A DNA stretch of 64,000 nt from positions 1 to 64,000 of the forward strand of contig DVHG01000019.1 of NCBI GenBank assembly GCA_018712345.1. Direction: 5' to 3'. Origin of the DNA: Candidatus Onthovicinus excrementipullorum (GTDB lineage Bacteria > Bacillota > Clostridia > Oscillospirales > Acutalibacteraceae). Shown one piece after another: positions 26,424 through 36,018 of the stretch. Position 1 is the stretch's first letter. Each line of letters begins with the position of its first letter. Under the pieces are notes generated by a model. That model had not been told where the DNA came from, searched no databases, and saw only the letters and a list, made by a program, of their open reading frames with translations. The position numbers were made by a program, and so were the translations under genes.

Positions 26424-27505
26424 CCTTCCTCCCCCTTTCTCCGCCTGCGGATAGCGCCGAGTAAAAGCAGGGTCAGCGGCATTACCAAAACGATCACGGC
26501 AAAAATGATCAGAGACAGGGTATAATTATTCATTTGGACATACCGCTGCTCATCGAGTGATATAAAGGCCGCACATCCCACCGTAACAGCGCTCAAGAGC
26601 AGGATAGAGGTGTTTTTCCCGAGCTTTGGGATAGCACGGCGCACGCAGTCGGACGCAAGGTAGATCAAAAAACCGGACTTAATGACTGCACACGCTACCC
26701 ATACGCTCGTCATGACGGAGTCCAGACGTTGAAAAATCCCAGCACTGGCAATCTCCGCCAGCGTGTAAAAAGGGAACAGCTGCGTGGTTGCAAAGGCGCC
26801 CAGTGCGCCTACTGCGAAAAAGGAGAGAACGATGATCCACACGGTAATCCCACCCGCCCAGGCCGCATAGATTCGTTTGACCCGGCCCGTTACATGTGGC
26901 AGGACAACAGCAATTGCGGCGATCTCTGTCGTGTTTGCGATTGAGCGCAGAGCTGCTGTGATGGGTACCTGCACGCCGTCATAGAAAAGCGGCGTAAAAT
27001 TGAACTTGCGCACCTGGGGAATTAGTGTGATGAGCAGCAGCCCTACAATGACCACCGCCAGCACGGCGACAACGGACGAAGCCCGTGCCACCGCCTCCAG
27101 CCCCAGAGATGCGATATAGCCGCAGACCACCGCAAACAGAATCAGAAACAGAATGGAATTGAGCTCCGGAAAGACAACCGTTGTGGAAAAAACCTCAAAT
27201 CCCGAAATCAAATTGATATTGGCAAACAGAAAATAGAGTGTGAGGAGTACTGCGACAATTTTACAGACGGCTGGTGAAATCACCTGCGCATAATCGAGAA
27301 TCCCGCTTTTCCCGTGGTCATAGAGCCGGAAGATCGGGAGGATGCACAGGAAAGCCAGCACATCCCAAAACAGCACGCGAGGGAGCATATCTACGGTAAT
27401 GGCTGAACGCTCCATTGCCGGCATCAGCATCAGTGCCGTGATGATCCTGCTGACAAAAAGCAGGCAGAAGAGCTGGGTAGACCTGATTTTACTGATACCT
27501 TCCAA
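26420..27505 (-). CDS. gerAB: Germinant receptor permease subunit, GerAB family
   Basis: A 361-residue membrane protein with about ten helices of the amino-acid/polyamine permease fold (endospore germination permease). It starts with TTG at 27505 (LEGISKIRSTQLFCLL...), six bases after the gerAA stop. The second subunit of the receptor, it probably holds the germinant-binding pocket. Which germinant it senses cannot be predicted here. Confidence 0.93.
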   Translation of the reverse strand: MEGISKIRSTQLFCLLFVSRIITALMLMPAMERSAITVDMLPRVLFWDVLAFLCILPIFRLYDHGKSGILDYAQVISPAVCKIVAVLLTLYFLFANINLISGFEVFSTTVVFPELNSILFLILFAVVCGYIASLGLEAVARASSVVAVLAVVIVGLLLITLIPQVRKFNFTPLFYDGVQVPITAALRSIANTTEIAAIAVVLPHVTGRVKRIYAAWAGGITVWIIVLSFFAVGALGAFATTQLFPFYTLAEIASAGIFQRLDSVMTSVWVACAVIKSGFLIYLASDCVRRAIPKLGKNTSILLLSAVTVGCAAFISLDEQRYVQMNNYTLSLIIFAVIVLVMPLTLLLLGAIRRRRKGEEG

Positions 27506-27508
27506 TCT

Positions 27509-29041
27509 CTATCGAACCGCCTTTCCGTGCTGTGTCCCAAAGTCCTGTATGACCATCTTGTGCTTGCTCAGATTTTTCCAACCAGCACGGTAAACCATAT
27601 CGCGCAGCGCGCTCTTGTAATAAGGGGAAATCGGGGACATATAGGGAATCCCATAGGGGTTGATCGCACACAGATTGACAAGCACGATAACACCCAGCAT
27701 CACCAGACCATAAAATCCGAGGAAGCCACCTGCAAAGATAAAGAGAAACCGCAGGATGGAGATCGGCTCAAAGAGCGCCGGCGTAACATAAGATGTGATG
27801 GCACTGATCGCCACAATAATGAGCATAGGCGGCGCGATTACGCCGGCTGAAACAGCAGCATCGCCGATGACAATTGCTCCGATGATGCTCACGGCGTGCC
27901 CCATCTGCTTTGGAATTCTCAGCCCTGCCTCGCGCATGATCTCATAGATCAGATGGATCAGGACGGCCTCCAGCATGATGGGCAGTGGTGTACGGGCATG
28001 TGTGGATACAATGTCGTACAGCACGGACTCCGGCAGCAGCTCCTGGTGAAAGGTGGCGATTGCCACATAGAGCCCCGGCAGGAAGATGCTGATAAAGAAG
28101 GAAATCAGCTTGATAAACCGCAGAAATACGGCGTAGTAGGGGCGCATCGCATAATCGTCCGGCGAGTGGAAATTCTCAATAAACAGGTACGGGACAACCA
28201 GTGCAAAGGGAGTTCCATCCACCAGGACCCCCACCTTCCCCTCACTGAGCTTGGCACAGAAGGAATCCGGACGCTCAATAACGCCCACTGCGGTGAACAT
28301 GGATTTGACTGACGTATCCAGAAATGGCTGAACATAACCGGACTCCATCACGATATCGAGTTTGATATCTGCCAGCCGGCGCTTGACCTGATCGAGAATG
28401 GCCGTATCGACACGGTCTGACATATAGCAGATACAGACCTGTGTATTACTGCTGCTGCCGAGAGTCATCATCTCAAAGCGGGCCTGCGGGGTTTTCAGGC
28501 GGCGGCGGACAAGCGTCATATTCATTTTTATAGCTTCCACAAACCCCTCGCGCGGGCCGCGCTCCTGTGCCTGTGTCTCTGAATCCTCAATGGATCGCGT
28601 GGGATATCCCTGAACACCGTACGCCTCACAGCAGGCCACACCGTCGATAAAGAGCAGTGCAAAGCCGGATAATAACAGCTCAATCGCCTGGGAAAATTGA
28701 TAGACATCCTTGGCATCCACATTGGTGACCACTTGCGCACGGATGTAGTCGAGTTGATCGCCCGCCCTGCGCGGCATGTGCTCCGCCAGCAGGATGGGCT
28801 CCACCACGCTGCGCGCCAAGAGATCCTTATCGACCATCCCCTCACAGGTGACAACGGCGGCCGGAATATCCGCAATCGTGATTTCACGCACCATAAAGTC
28901 GGAGCTAGTACCGAACTGGCCGTAGAGATAAACCATGTTTTCACGCAGGCTGGCCATAATGGTTTTATTCTCCTTTTTCGCTCCCAGATCATCCTCTGGA
29001 ATCAAGCTCTTTTTCATTGCTCTTTTAATCGATTCAAACAT
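27509..29041 (-). CDS. gerAA: Germinant receptor subunit, GerAA family
   Basis: About 510 residues. A soluble N-terminal domain (to about residue 290) precedes helices at about residues 300-460. Signature segments are VGVLVDGTPFALVVPYLFIENFHSPDDYAMRPYYA and GLRIPKQMGHAVSIIGAIVIGDAAVSAGVI. I start at ATG 29041 with GGGAGTG upstream; the longer reading to 29107 adds 22 residues atypical of the family. First gene of the receptor operon, divergent from the YetF gene. Confidence 0.95.
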   Translation of the reverse strand: MFESIKRAMKKSLIPEDDLGAKKENKTIMASLRENMVYLYGQFGTSSDFMVREITIADIPAAVVTCEGMVDKDLLARSVVEPILLAEHMPRRAGDQLDYIRAQVVTNVDAKDVYQFSQAIELLLSGFALLFIDGVACCEAYGVQGYPTRSIEDSETQAQERGPREGFVEAIKMNMTLVRRRLKTPQARFEMMTLGSSSNTQVCICYMSDRVDTAILDQVKRRLADIKLDIVMESGYVQPFLDTSVKSMFTAVGVIERPDSFCAKLSEGKVGVLVDGTPFALVVPYLFIENFHSPDDYAMRPYYAVFLRFIKLISFFISIFLPGLYVAIATFHQELLPESVLYDIVSTHARTPLPIMLEAVLIHLIYEIMREAGLRIPKQMGHAVSIIGAIVIGDAAVSAGVIAPPMLIIVAISAITSYVTPALFEPISILRFLFIFAGGFLGFYGLVMLGVIVLVNLCAINPYGIPYMSPISPYYKSALRDMVYRAGWKNLSKHKMVIQDFGTQHGKAVR

Positions 29042-29097
29042 AAAAACACACTCCCGACTATAGTTATTGCCGCTTCCTGTGGGGAATATTCCACCGT

Positions 29098-29126
29098 GCA
29101 TAAGCACGGGGAAAGGCGTAATACTA
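29098..29126 (+). promoter_or_regulatory. Candidate forespore (sigma-G/F-like) promoter of the YetF gene
   Basis: GCATA (29098-29102), 17-base spacer, AATACTA (29120-29126). This resembles the sigma-G consensus known from Bacillus (-35 gHATR, -10 cATnhTA), mismatching one position. No good sigma-A pair is seen in the region. It fits the divergent germination operon. Confidence 0.4.
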
Positions 29127-29146
29127 ACCTTCAGGGAGGTGCGGCC

Positions 29147-29824
29147 ATGCTGATTACATTTTTTCGCTCAATTATCCTCTATATTATGATTATCGCCGCT
29201 GTCCGGATTATGGGCAAGCGTCAGATCGGAGAACTTCAGCCCACCGAGCTTGTTATTACGATCCTGATCTCCGAAATCGCCGCCATCCCCATGCAGGATA
29301 ACGGCCTTCCGCTGTTCAATTCGATCATCCCCATTCTGGTGCTGGTGGCATTTGAAATTATTCTCTCCGTGATCAATATGAAGTCCATGAAATTCCGGCG
29401 TGTAATGGAGGGGAATTCCGTCATTGTCATCCGGGATGGCAAGGTGGATCAGGCGGCGCTGAAAAAGCTGCGCATTACGACGGACGACCTGACAGAGAGC
29501 CTGCGGCAAAAAGACGTATTCGATATCAGCGATGTGCAGTACGCCATTCTGGAGACCAACGGCGCGCTGAGTGTGCTGCTCAAACCGGATAAACGCACAG
29601 TGACTACAGGGGATCTGGGCATTCCTGCCGCCGACAGCGGACTCCCCTGCGCGGTCGTCGGGGACGGTGTAATCATGGACGAATTGCTCGCCGAGTGCGG
29701 TATGAACCGCAACCGACTGGAAAAGCTGCTGCGGAAAAAGAATGTACAGCTCAAAGACGTGTTTCTACTCGTCGCCGACCGCACCGGAAAAGCGACTGTA
29801 ATTAAAAAGGATGATGCCATTTGA
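29147..29824 (+). CDS. YetF/DUF421 family membrane protein
   Basis: A protein of 225 residues. Three N-terminal transmembrane helices (about 1-75) include RIMGKRQIGELQPTELVITILISEIAA, the family signature. A soluble DUF421 domain follows with VIVIRDGKVDQAALKKLRITTDDLTESLRQKDVFDISDVQYAILETNG. The start at 29147 has GGGAGGTG upstream. It lies divergent from gerAA and overlaps the DUF4363 gene by four bases. DUF421 proteins are widespread in spore-formers; function is not well defined. Confidence 0.92.
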   Translation: MLITFFRSIILYIMIIAAVRIMGKRQIGELQPTELVITILISEIAAIPMQDNGLPLFNSIIPILVLVAFEIILSVINMKSMKFRRVMEGNSVIVIRDGKVDQAALKKLRITTDDLTESLRQKDVFDISDVQYAILETNGALSVLLKPDKRTVTTGDLGIPAADSGLPCAVVGDGVIMDELLAECGMNRNRLEKLLRKKNVQLKDVFLLVADRTGKATVIKKDDAI

Positions 29825-30201
29825 AGCGCTTAGCCATCGCCATCGCTTTTTTTATGACGGCGTGCCTGCTGTGCGTGGGCGGATATTTTATTTTAAAGGA
29901 CACCAATGAAGATCTGGACAACCTGCTGACGGAGTCCATTGCCTGTGCACAGCACCAGGATATTCAGGGGCTGGAGGCGAGCAATGCGCGACTGATGCAA
30001 AAATGGAACCAATCCGAGCTCATTTTTTCCGTGATGCTTCAGCACTATCATCTGGACGATTTTGAGCGCCGGATCCAAATGCTCGATTACTATTTTGCCC
30101 AGGGGAACTACGAAAAATATATTGAGACCTCTCAGGAGGCCAGGAACGAGCTCACGCACATCATGGAATCGGAACGCCTGTCACTCGGAAATATTTTTTA
30201 A
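29821..30201 (+). CDS. DUF4363 family membrane-anchored protein
   Basis: A protein of 126 residues starting at TTG 29821, overlapping the YetF stop. One N-terminal transmembrane helix (IAIAFFMTACLLCVGGYFIL) is followed by an alpha-helical extracytoplasmic or intermembrane domain. It often accompanies DUF421 proteins in clostridia, as here, and the overlap implies coupled translation. A role in the spore membrane is inferred from the promoter and neighbours. Confidence 0.8.
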   Translation: MKRLAIAIAFFMTACLLCVGGYFILKDTNEDLDNLLTESIACAQHQDIQGLEASNARLMQKWNQSELIFSVMLQHYHLDDFERRIQMLDYYFAQGNYEKYIETSQEARNELTHIMESERLSLGNIF

Positions 30202-30211
30202 ATAAAAAGCC

Positions 30212-30255
30212 AAAAGCACACTGCTCTGCCTAATTGGTGAGAAGTGTGCTTTTCT
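30212..30255 (+). terminator. Terminator of the YetF-DUF4363 operon
   Basis: Perfect 11-base arms (30212-30222 and 30243-30253) rich in A and T at the ends, loop of 20. Confidence 0.7.
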
Positions 30256-30296
30256 GTATATTCGCGCTCTCAGATATTTCATTCACCAAAAGCAAA

Positions 30297-30326
30297 ACCG
30301 CTCCTGTGGGATTCACAGAAAGCGGT
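30297..30326 (-). terminator. Terminator of der
   Basis: ACCGCT (minus strand, 30321-30326) and AGCGGT (30297-30302) with inner TGTG/CACA pairing, then TTTTGCTTTTGG on the minus strand. Confidence 0.6.
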
Positions 30327-30340
30327 CGTAGTTTAGATAC

Positions 30341-31678
30341 TTATTTTGTCCCCTTTTCCTTCTCCCCGCGCTCGCGGATGGAGAAGCGCACCGGCGTCCC
30401 CTCAAGACCGAACACGGCGCGGATCTGGTTCTCCAGATAGCGCTGATAGCTGAAGTGGAACAGATCCTTCCGGTTGACAAAGCAGACAAATGTGGGCGGC
30501 TTGGTAGACGCCTGCGTCATATAATAGATCTTCAGGCGGCGGCCCTTGTCCGTAGGCGGCTGCACGCGGGCCGTTGCATCGGCCAAAATGTCGTTGAGCT
30601 TGCCGGTGGAGATCCGCGCCGCGTTCTGCGCCGCCGTATAATTGATCAGCTCATAGAGCCGGTCCAGGCGCTGATGCTCACGCGCAGAGATGAATACGAT
30701 CGGCGCGTAGGGCATGAAGGAGAAATCGTTCATCAGCTTTTTGCGCATCTGGTCCATGGTATTCCCGGCCTTTTCCACGGCATCCCACTTGTTCACGGCG
30801 ATGATGCATGCCTTGCCGCCCTCATGAGCGATCCCGGCAACCTTGGAGTCCTGCTCCGTAAAGCCCTCTGTCGCGTCAATCATGATGACGCACACGTCGG
30901 CGCGTTCCACGGCCATCCGTGCCCGGATGATGCTGTACTTTTCGATCTGGTCATCAACGCGGCTCTTGCGGCGGAGACCGGCCGTATCGATGAAGATATA
31001 CTTGCCGAACGAATTCTCAACCAGGGAATCCGTTGCGTCGCGCGTAGTCCCCGCGATATCGGAGACGATCATCCGGTCCTCTCCCGTAACGGCGTTGACC
31101 AGCGAGGATTTGCCGACATTCGGCTTGCCGATCACGGCTACCTTGATATAATCCTCGCGTTCATCCTCCTCGGAAGCGGGTGGACAGTGTGCCAATACGG
31201 CGTCCAGCAGATCCCCTGTGCCGTGGCCGTGGACCGCGGAGACGGCAATCGGATCCCCGAGGCCCAGGTTATAAAACTCATAGAACTCCGGCGCAGGCTC
31301 ACCGATCGTATCGCACTTGTTAACACACAGGACTATCGGCTTTCCGCTCCGGCGCAGCATGGCGGCTACATCCTGATCGCTCGCCACCACGCCGGAACGC
31401 TGGTCCACGACCATCACGATCACGTCCGCGCTGTCAATGGCAAGCTGCGCCTGCCGCCGCATCTGCGCCAGGATAACATCGTCCGTCTTTGGTTCAATCC
31501 CGCCCGTGTCAATGAGGGTAAATTTCCGGCCGAGCCATTCACTCTCCCCAAAGATACGGTCCCGCGTGACACCCGGCGTATCGTCCACGATGGACATCCG
31601 CCTGCCGACGAGCTTATTGAACAACGTCGACTTGCCCGTATTCGGGCGGCCGACGATAGCCACGACCGGCTTTGACAT
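30341..31678 (-). CDS. der: Ribosome-assembly GTPase Der (EngA)
   Basis: A protein of 445 residues with two tandem GTPase domains and a C-terminal KH-like domain. Domain 1: GRPNTGKST, DTPGVTRD, IDTGG, NKCD. Domain 2: GKPNVGKSS, DIAGTTRD, IDTAG, NKWD. All G motifs are intact. Der acts in 50S subunit maturation. GGAGGAGG precedes the ATG. It lies downstream of yceD and rpmF in the same direction, a ribosome-related cluster. Confidence 0.97.
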   Translation of the reverse strand: MSKPVVAIVGRPNTGKSTLFNKLVGRRMSIVDDTPGVTRDRIFGESEWLGRKFTLIDTGGIEPKTDDVILAQMRRQAQLAIDSADVIVMVVDQRSGVVASDQDVAAMLRRSGKPIVLCVNKCDTIGEPAPEFYEFYNLGLGDPIAVSAVHGHGTGDLLDAVLAHCPPASEEDEREDYIKVAVIGKPNVGKSSLVNAVTGEDRMIVSDIAGTTRDATDSLVENSFGKYIFIDTAGLRRKSRVDDQIEKYSIIRARMAVERADVCVIMIDATEGFTEQDSKVAGIAHEGGKACIIAVNKWDAVEKAGNTMDQMRKKLMNDFSFMPYAPIVFISAREHQRLDRLYELINYTAAQNAARISTGKLNDILADATARVQPPTDKGRRLKIYYMTQASTKPPTFVCFVNRKDLFHFSYQRYLENQIRAVFGLEGTPVRFSIRERGEKEKGTK

Positions 31679-31768
31679 GCCTGATCCTCCTCCAATCTGA
31701 TCCAGAAATGAAAAAAGCGGGGAAGACTGACGCCTTCTCCATCTTTCCTCATCAGCTATGACTGCCGC

Positions 31769-31951
31769 TTAAGCCTCTTTTTTTACAACTTCTCTGCCGT
31801 TGTAGTAGCCGCAGTTGCCGCAAATGCGATGCGCTCTCTTGTACTCGCCGCAGTGCGGGCACTTGACAAGAGCCGGAGCGTCCATCTTCCAGACGTTGGA
31901 ACGCCTTTTGTTTTTCCTCGCTTTAGAGGTCTTTCTCTTCGGTACCGCCAT
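31769..31951 (-). CDS. rpmF: 50S ribosomal protein L32
   Basis: A protein of 60 residues, [19 protein letters not shown] at the start, then a zinc ribbon [18 protein letters not shown]. The four cysteines mark the zinc-binding C+ form. It lies 39 bases after yceD with AAGGGGG upstream of the ATG, the standard yceD-rpmF pair. Confidence 0.97.
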   Translation of the reverse strand: MAVPKRKTSKARKNKRRSNVWKMDAPALVKCPHCGEYKRAHRICGNCGYYNGREVVKKEA

Positions 31952-31990
31952 GGTGATAACCCCCTTATCTGAAACAGATTGAAAATGAAA

Positions 31991-32491
31991 TTACTCTTCT
32001 TTATCCAAAAGCTGCCTTAAAACCTCCAGACGCGGGTCTATCGGCTTTTTACAGCTGCAGGAACCATCATTCAGGTTCTTCCCGCACTGCGGGCAAAGGC
32101 CCTTACAGTCCTCCCTGCAGAGGAACTTGGTGGGCAGTGCAAGGAAGATATCCTCCCGCACAAAGGCCTCCAGATCCAGGCGCATATCCTCAACGAGCAG
32201 AAAATCATCATTATCCTCGTCATTGAGATGATCCGCCAGCAAATGCTGAAAACGGAAATCATAAGCCCGGTCCACCTCTGACGCGCAACGGTCACACGGC
32301 GCACAAAAGTGAAATTGGACGCGCATTTCTACTGAAACAACGCCGGCCTCATTGCGGAATAGCCCCTGTGCATGCACCGGGGAGACAAAGGGCCTGGACC
32401 CATTCCAGTCCACCTGTGAGAAGTCAAGCGACACATCAAACGGCAGCTGCTCCCCACTGTTTTGGAAAAGATTCTGAAGTTCCAGTATCAT
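31991..32491 (-). CDS. yceD: YceD/DUF177 family protein
   Basis: A protein of 166 residues. CAPCDRCASEV and CREDCKGLCPQCGKNLNDGSCSCKK are the family's metal-type cysteine clusters. The middle is acidic (ADHLNDEDNDDFLLVEDMRLDLEAFVREDIFLALP). YceD proteins are linked to 23S rRNA maturation and precede rpmF in most bacteria. I start at ATG 32491, which follows GAGGTG; an ATG four codons upstream lacks one. Confidence 0.93.
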   Translation of the reverse strand: MILELQNLFQNSGEQLPFDVSLDFSQVDWNGSRPFVSPVHAQGLFRNEAGVVSVEMRVQFHFCAPCDRCASEVDRAYDFRFQHLLADHLNDEDNDDFLLVEDMRLDLEAFVREDIFLALPTKFLCREDCKGLCPQCGKNLNDGSCSCKKPIDPRLEVLRQLLDKEE

Positions 32492-32635
32492 AGCACACCT
32501 CAAAATACCACACGACTGATATTATATATTCTTCTCCGCGGTTTGTCAAGGATTTCTAAAGAAAAACAGCCCTGCGCATCCCCGTATCGGATGTACGGCA
32601 CGCCCAAACGGCATATATGGAAATCAGCAGGGGCG

Positions 32636-32667
32636 AAAAAACAGGCGGGAGAACGCTCCCCCGCCTG
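32636..32667 (-). terminator. Terminator after the P-loop gene
   Basis: Perfect eight-base arms CAGGCGGG/CCCGCCTG (32642-32649, 32660-32667) then six T on the minus strand, 15 bases past the stop. Confidence 0.85.
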
Positions 32668-32681
32668 CCCTGAAATCGTGG

Positions 32682-33098
32682 TCAGACCTTCTGGCAGTAG
32701 TCAAAGATCCTCTTGGGAAGCACTTCCTCATCGCAGGAGATGGTGAAGAGGAACTTGGTATCCGTCAGCTGAGACAGCTTGTCAACCTTATACAGGAAAT
32801 CGGCAAGCTCCTCATAGTCGCGGCTGCCGATGCGGAAGGTCGCATCCACGAAAAGATCCGTGATATCGTGATCCCCGGCACAGATGCCGCAGAGGAAGCC
32901 GTAGAAGGCGTCAAACCCATGGACGTCAAAATAGTCCGTGGCGATCAGACGCGCGCGGTAGTTAACGTCATAAGTAAGCTTTGTCTCCTTCTCGACGCAG
33001 ACAACGTTGCCGCTGGACTTTTCGACGGCGCTGTTCACCATTTCAATGAGACGCTTTGTCTTTCCAGAACCCTTGTGTCCGATGATGAGAGATGTCAT
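32682..33098 (-). CDS. Small P-loop NTPase-like protein, function unknown
   Basis: A protein of 138 residues. MTSLIIGHKGSGKTKRLIEMVN is a clear Walker A at the very N-terminus. A possible Walker B-like acidic stretch is ITDLFVDATFRI. The protein otherwise shows FDAFYGFLCGICAGDHDITD and ends in FDYCQKV. It is too short for a full AAA or RecA-type motor and has no transmembrane segment. AGGAGGAG precedes the ATG; pgi lies upstream in the same direction, 61 bases away. I do not recognise a named family. A stand-alone nucleotide-binding regulator is a guess. Confidence 0.75.
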   Translation of the reverse strand: MTSLIIGHKGSGKTKRLIEMVNSAVEKSSGNVVCVEKETKLTYDVNYRARLIATDYFDVHGFDAFYGFLCGICAGDHDITDLFVDATFRIGSRDYEELADFLYKVDKLSQLTDTKFLFTISCDEEVLPKRIFDYCQKV

Positions 33099-33159
33099 AG
33101 TTTTCTCCTCCTGTTAAAGTTGATATCCGCAGCTGCGGAACAGTGGATCCTTTATATAC

Positions 33160-34497
33160 TCAGCGGAAAAGGCGCGCCTCCAGGGATGCCTTTTCAGCCT
33201 CATATCCGGGTTTGCCAAGGAGCGCGAACATGTTCTTTTTATAGCTCTCCACACCGGGCTGGTCAAACGGATTGACGCCCAGAATGTAACCGGAGATCCC
33301 GCACGCCTTTTCAAAGAAATAGATCAGTGCGCCGAGCTCTTTCTCATTCATCTCCGGCACATTGAGCACGGTATTCGGCACGCCGCCGTCCGTATGGGCG
33401 AGTACGGTGCCCTCAAACGCCTTGGTGTTGACAAAATCGAGCGTCTCCCCCGCCAGGAAGTTCAGGCCGTCCGCATTGTCCGCATCCGTGCCAATGGTGA
33501 TTGTAGCCTTCGGCTTGCCGAATTTGACAACCGTCTCAAACAGGTGACGCTCCCCCTGCTGGATGTACTGGCCCATGGAGTGCAGGTCTGTGGAGAATGT
33601 GGCGGACGCCGGGAAGATCCCCTTCCCGTCCTTACCCTCACTCTCGCCAAAGAGCTGCTTGAGCCACTCGCCCATCATAGTGAAAGCGGGCTCATAGCTG
33701 ACGAACATCTCAATCTTTTTGCCGCTGCGGTAGAGCAGGTTGCGGATCGCGGCATATTTATAGCAGTCATTTTTATGGATATCCGGGTCGTTATACTGCT
33801 CCTGCGCCTGGCGCGCGCCGGCCATCAGCGCATCGATATCCGCGCCGCTGACCGCGATCGGCAGCAGACCCACGGCGGTGAGGACGGAATAGCGGCCGCC
33901 GACATCGTCCGGGACGACAAATGTCTCATAGCCCTCGCGGTCCGCAAGCTGCTTGAGCGTGCCCCTTTCACGGTCGGTGGTCACATAGATGCGCTTTGCA
34001 GCCTCTTCCTTGCCGTACTTATTCTCCAGATACTCACGGAAGACGCGGAACGCGACCGCCGGCTCCGTGGTGGTGCCGGACTTGGAGATCACGTTGATGG
34101 AGACTTCCTTCCCCTCGCAGATGGCGAGCAGGTCGGAGAGTGCGTCGGAGCTAATGGAGTTGCCGGAGAAGTAGATATCCGGCGTATCTTTCTTAAGTGC
34201 GTTATAGTTGGGTGAATGAATGAACTCGATCGCCGCCCGCGCCCCGAGATAGGAGCCGCCGATGCCGATCACGATAAAGACATCGGTATCTTTTTTGATC
34301 TTTTCAGCCGCCTTTTTAATACGGGCGAATTCCTCTTTATCATAATCCGTAGGCAGTGTAATCCACCCGAGAAAATCATTGCCCGCTCCGCTGCCGTTCA
34401 TGAGAACGTCGTGTGCTTTTGCAACCTCAGGCGCAATCGCATCCAGCTGACCGGGCGTGATGAATTTTTCCAAATACTTGTCATTTAATGTAACCAT
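33160..34497 (-). CDS. pgi: Glucose-6-phosphate isomerase
   Basis: A protein of 445 residues, the compact bacterial length. It interconverts glucose 6-phosphate and fructose 6-phosphate. [15 protein letters not shown] and [15 protein letters not shown] bind the sugar phosphate; SMGQYIQQG and [25 protein letters not shown] carry the C-terminal active-site residues. GGGGG precedes the ATG. With pfkA and the glucokinase, the window holds three consecutive upper-glycolysis steps at separate loci. Confidence 0.97.
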   Translation of the reverse strand: MVTLNDKYLEKFITPGQLDAIAPEVAKAHDVLMNGSGAGNDFLGWITLPTDYDKEEFARIKKAAEKIKKDTDVFIVIGIGGSYLGARAAIEFIHSPNYNALKKDTPDIYFSGNSISSDALSDLLAICEGKEVSINVISKSGTTTEPAVAFRVFREYLENKYGKEEAAKRIYVTTDRERGTLKQLADREGYETFVVPDDVGGRYSVLTAVGLLPIAVSGADIDALMAGARQAQEQYNDPDIHKNDCYKYAAIRNLLYRSGKKIEMFVSYEPAFTMMGEWLKQLFGESEGKDGKGIFPASATFSTDLHSMGQYIQQGERHLFETVVKFGKPKATITIGTDADNADGLNFLAGETLDFVNTKAFEGTVLAHTDGGVPNTVLNVPEMNEKELGALIYFFEKACGISGYILGVNPFDQPGVESYKKNMFALLGKPGYEAEKASLEARLFR

Positions 34498-34668
34498 TGA
34501 ATAAGACCCCCATATGCAATCGTAAACAGGTAGTTTACACCTATATTTTACCCTATGACGCCTTTGATTTCAATAGTGTTCCGTCAATTAAATCAAAATA
34601 TTATTCTCCTGTACACGGTCCGTTCATCTTCCCGTGGTGTTTCTGCAACAAGGGTGCGGACACAGAGC

Positions 34669-34702
34669 GCGGGCGGCGTACCGCAACCGGTATGCCGCCC
34701 GC
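34669..34702 (-). terminator. Strong hairpin after dacF (terminator without clear U-run)
   Basis: Fifteen-base arms (34669-34683 and 34688-34702, one G-T pair) with a four-base loop, starting about 12 bases past the dacF stop. On the minus strand no T-run follows, so it may stabilise or only weakly terminate the message. Confidence 0.5.
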
Positions 34703-34714
34703 ACAGGCCGTTTT

Positions 34715-35917
34715 TTACCGCGCCATGCTCTGGAAAAACTTTTTTATCGCCGACCAGAAATCCATCTCCTTCACCGCCTGCGGAGCAATCAGGCTGTATG
34801 TCCCGACTACCTCTCCATCAAGCTCCAAACGCACCTCGCCGAGTACCTGCCCCGCCTCTACAGGGGCTTCCACATCGACCGCGAGTTCAATCTTCTGTAC
34901 AATCTTAGCCTGTGCGCCCTTGGGAATAAGAATCGGTTCCACGGCGCTCACCGATGGAAGGATCGTCTCCTCCACGCCGGACACCACATTGACGGGCGCG
35001 ATCTGGGTCAGATCAATCTCCGGCGTAAAGAGCTCATAGTTGGAAAAACCCCAGTTGAGCATCGCTTTAGCTCCTTCAAATCGATCATTGCTCGTAGCAC
35101 AGCCCATCACAACGGCAACCAGACTCGTATTTTCACGGGTGGCGGTAGCCGACAGGCAGGAGCCCGCCTTGGCTGTTGTCCCTGTCTTGAGCCCCGTGGC
35201 TCCACTGTAAAAACGGACAAGCTTATTCGTGTTGACAAGCTGCGTCCCCCCCTCGCGCAGCGAATCCATCCAGACGGTGGTGTACTCCTGAATCCAGCTG
35301 TGGTGGAGCATCAGCTCGCGTGACATAACCGCGATATCATAGGCGCTTGTCACGTGGTCGACCGCCGTATCATCCAGCCCGGTGCAGTTCTCAAAGTGCG
35401 TATCCGCCATACCCAGCTCTCCGGCGCGCTTGTTCATCTGATCTACAAATGCCTGTTCGCTGCCGCACAGGTGCTCGGCGAGCGCGGTACTCGCATCGTT
35501 GGCGCTGGCGATGGCAGTGGCGCGGAGCAGTTCGTCCACTGTCATCTGCTCGCCCTCCTTCAGCCAGATCTGCGAGCCGCCCTTCTGGGACGCCTCCGTG
35601 CTGGCCGTCACCACATCGGTCCGGGCGATCTCTCCGGCGTCGATCGCCTCCGCAATGAGCAGCAGTGTCATGATCTTGGTGACAGAGGCGGGCGCCATCT
35701 TCTCATGCTCGTTCTGTGCCATGAGGATTTTCCCGGTGTTTAAATCCATCAGGATGGCGGACTTTGCCTTGACCTCTACGGGCAGGGCTGCGGACTGCTG
35801 CTCCGCCGTTGCGGATGTCTCGGCAGCCGGCTCCTCCCCTGCCGCCGGTACCGCACCCAGCCCGAGCAGCATCGCCCCCGCCAGTGCGCAGGAGAGCGCT
35901 CGAATCCCGCGTTTCAT
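34715..35917 (-). CDS. dacF: D-alanyl-D-alanine carboxypeptidase (DacF-type)
   Basis: A protein of 400 residues with a signal peptide (to about residue 28). The active-site triad is SVTK in MAPASVTKIMT, SAND in ASANDAST and KTG in GLKTGTTAKAG. The C-terminal domain ends in an amphipathic helix (KEMDFWSAIKKFFQSMA) that anchors such enzymes to the membrane. It trims pentapeptide stems. In spore-formers DacF orthologues act during sporulation, but this one could also be a vegetative DacA. Stands alone. Confidence 0.93.
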   Translation of the reverse strand: MKRGIRALSCALAGAMLLGLGAVPAAGEEPAAETSATAEQQSAALPVEVKAKSAILMDLNTGKILMAQNEHEKMAPASVTKIMTLLLIAEAIDAGEIARTDVVTASTEASQKGGSQIWLKEGEQMTVDELLRATAIASANDASTALAEHLCGSEQAFVDQMNKRAGELGMADTHFENCTGLDDTAVDHVTSAYDIAVMSRELMLHHSWIQEYTTVWMDSLREGGTQLVNTNKLVRFYSGATGLKTGTTAKAGSCLSATATRENTSLVAVVMGCATSNDRFEGAKAMLNWGFSNYELFTPEIDLTQIAPVNVVSGVEETILPSVSAVEPILIPKGAQAKIVQKIELAVDVEAPVEAGQVLGEVRLELDGEVVGTYSLIAPQAVKEMDFWSAIKKFFQSMAR

Positions 35918-36018
35918 ATCAAAAATCCCTCCCTATATTCTAACAAAATCGGTTTGTTGAATTATATTCCGTTCTCGTTTATAATAGTATCGGATTACAA
36001 AAAATGAGGGAATTCTTT

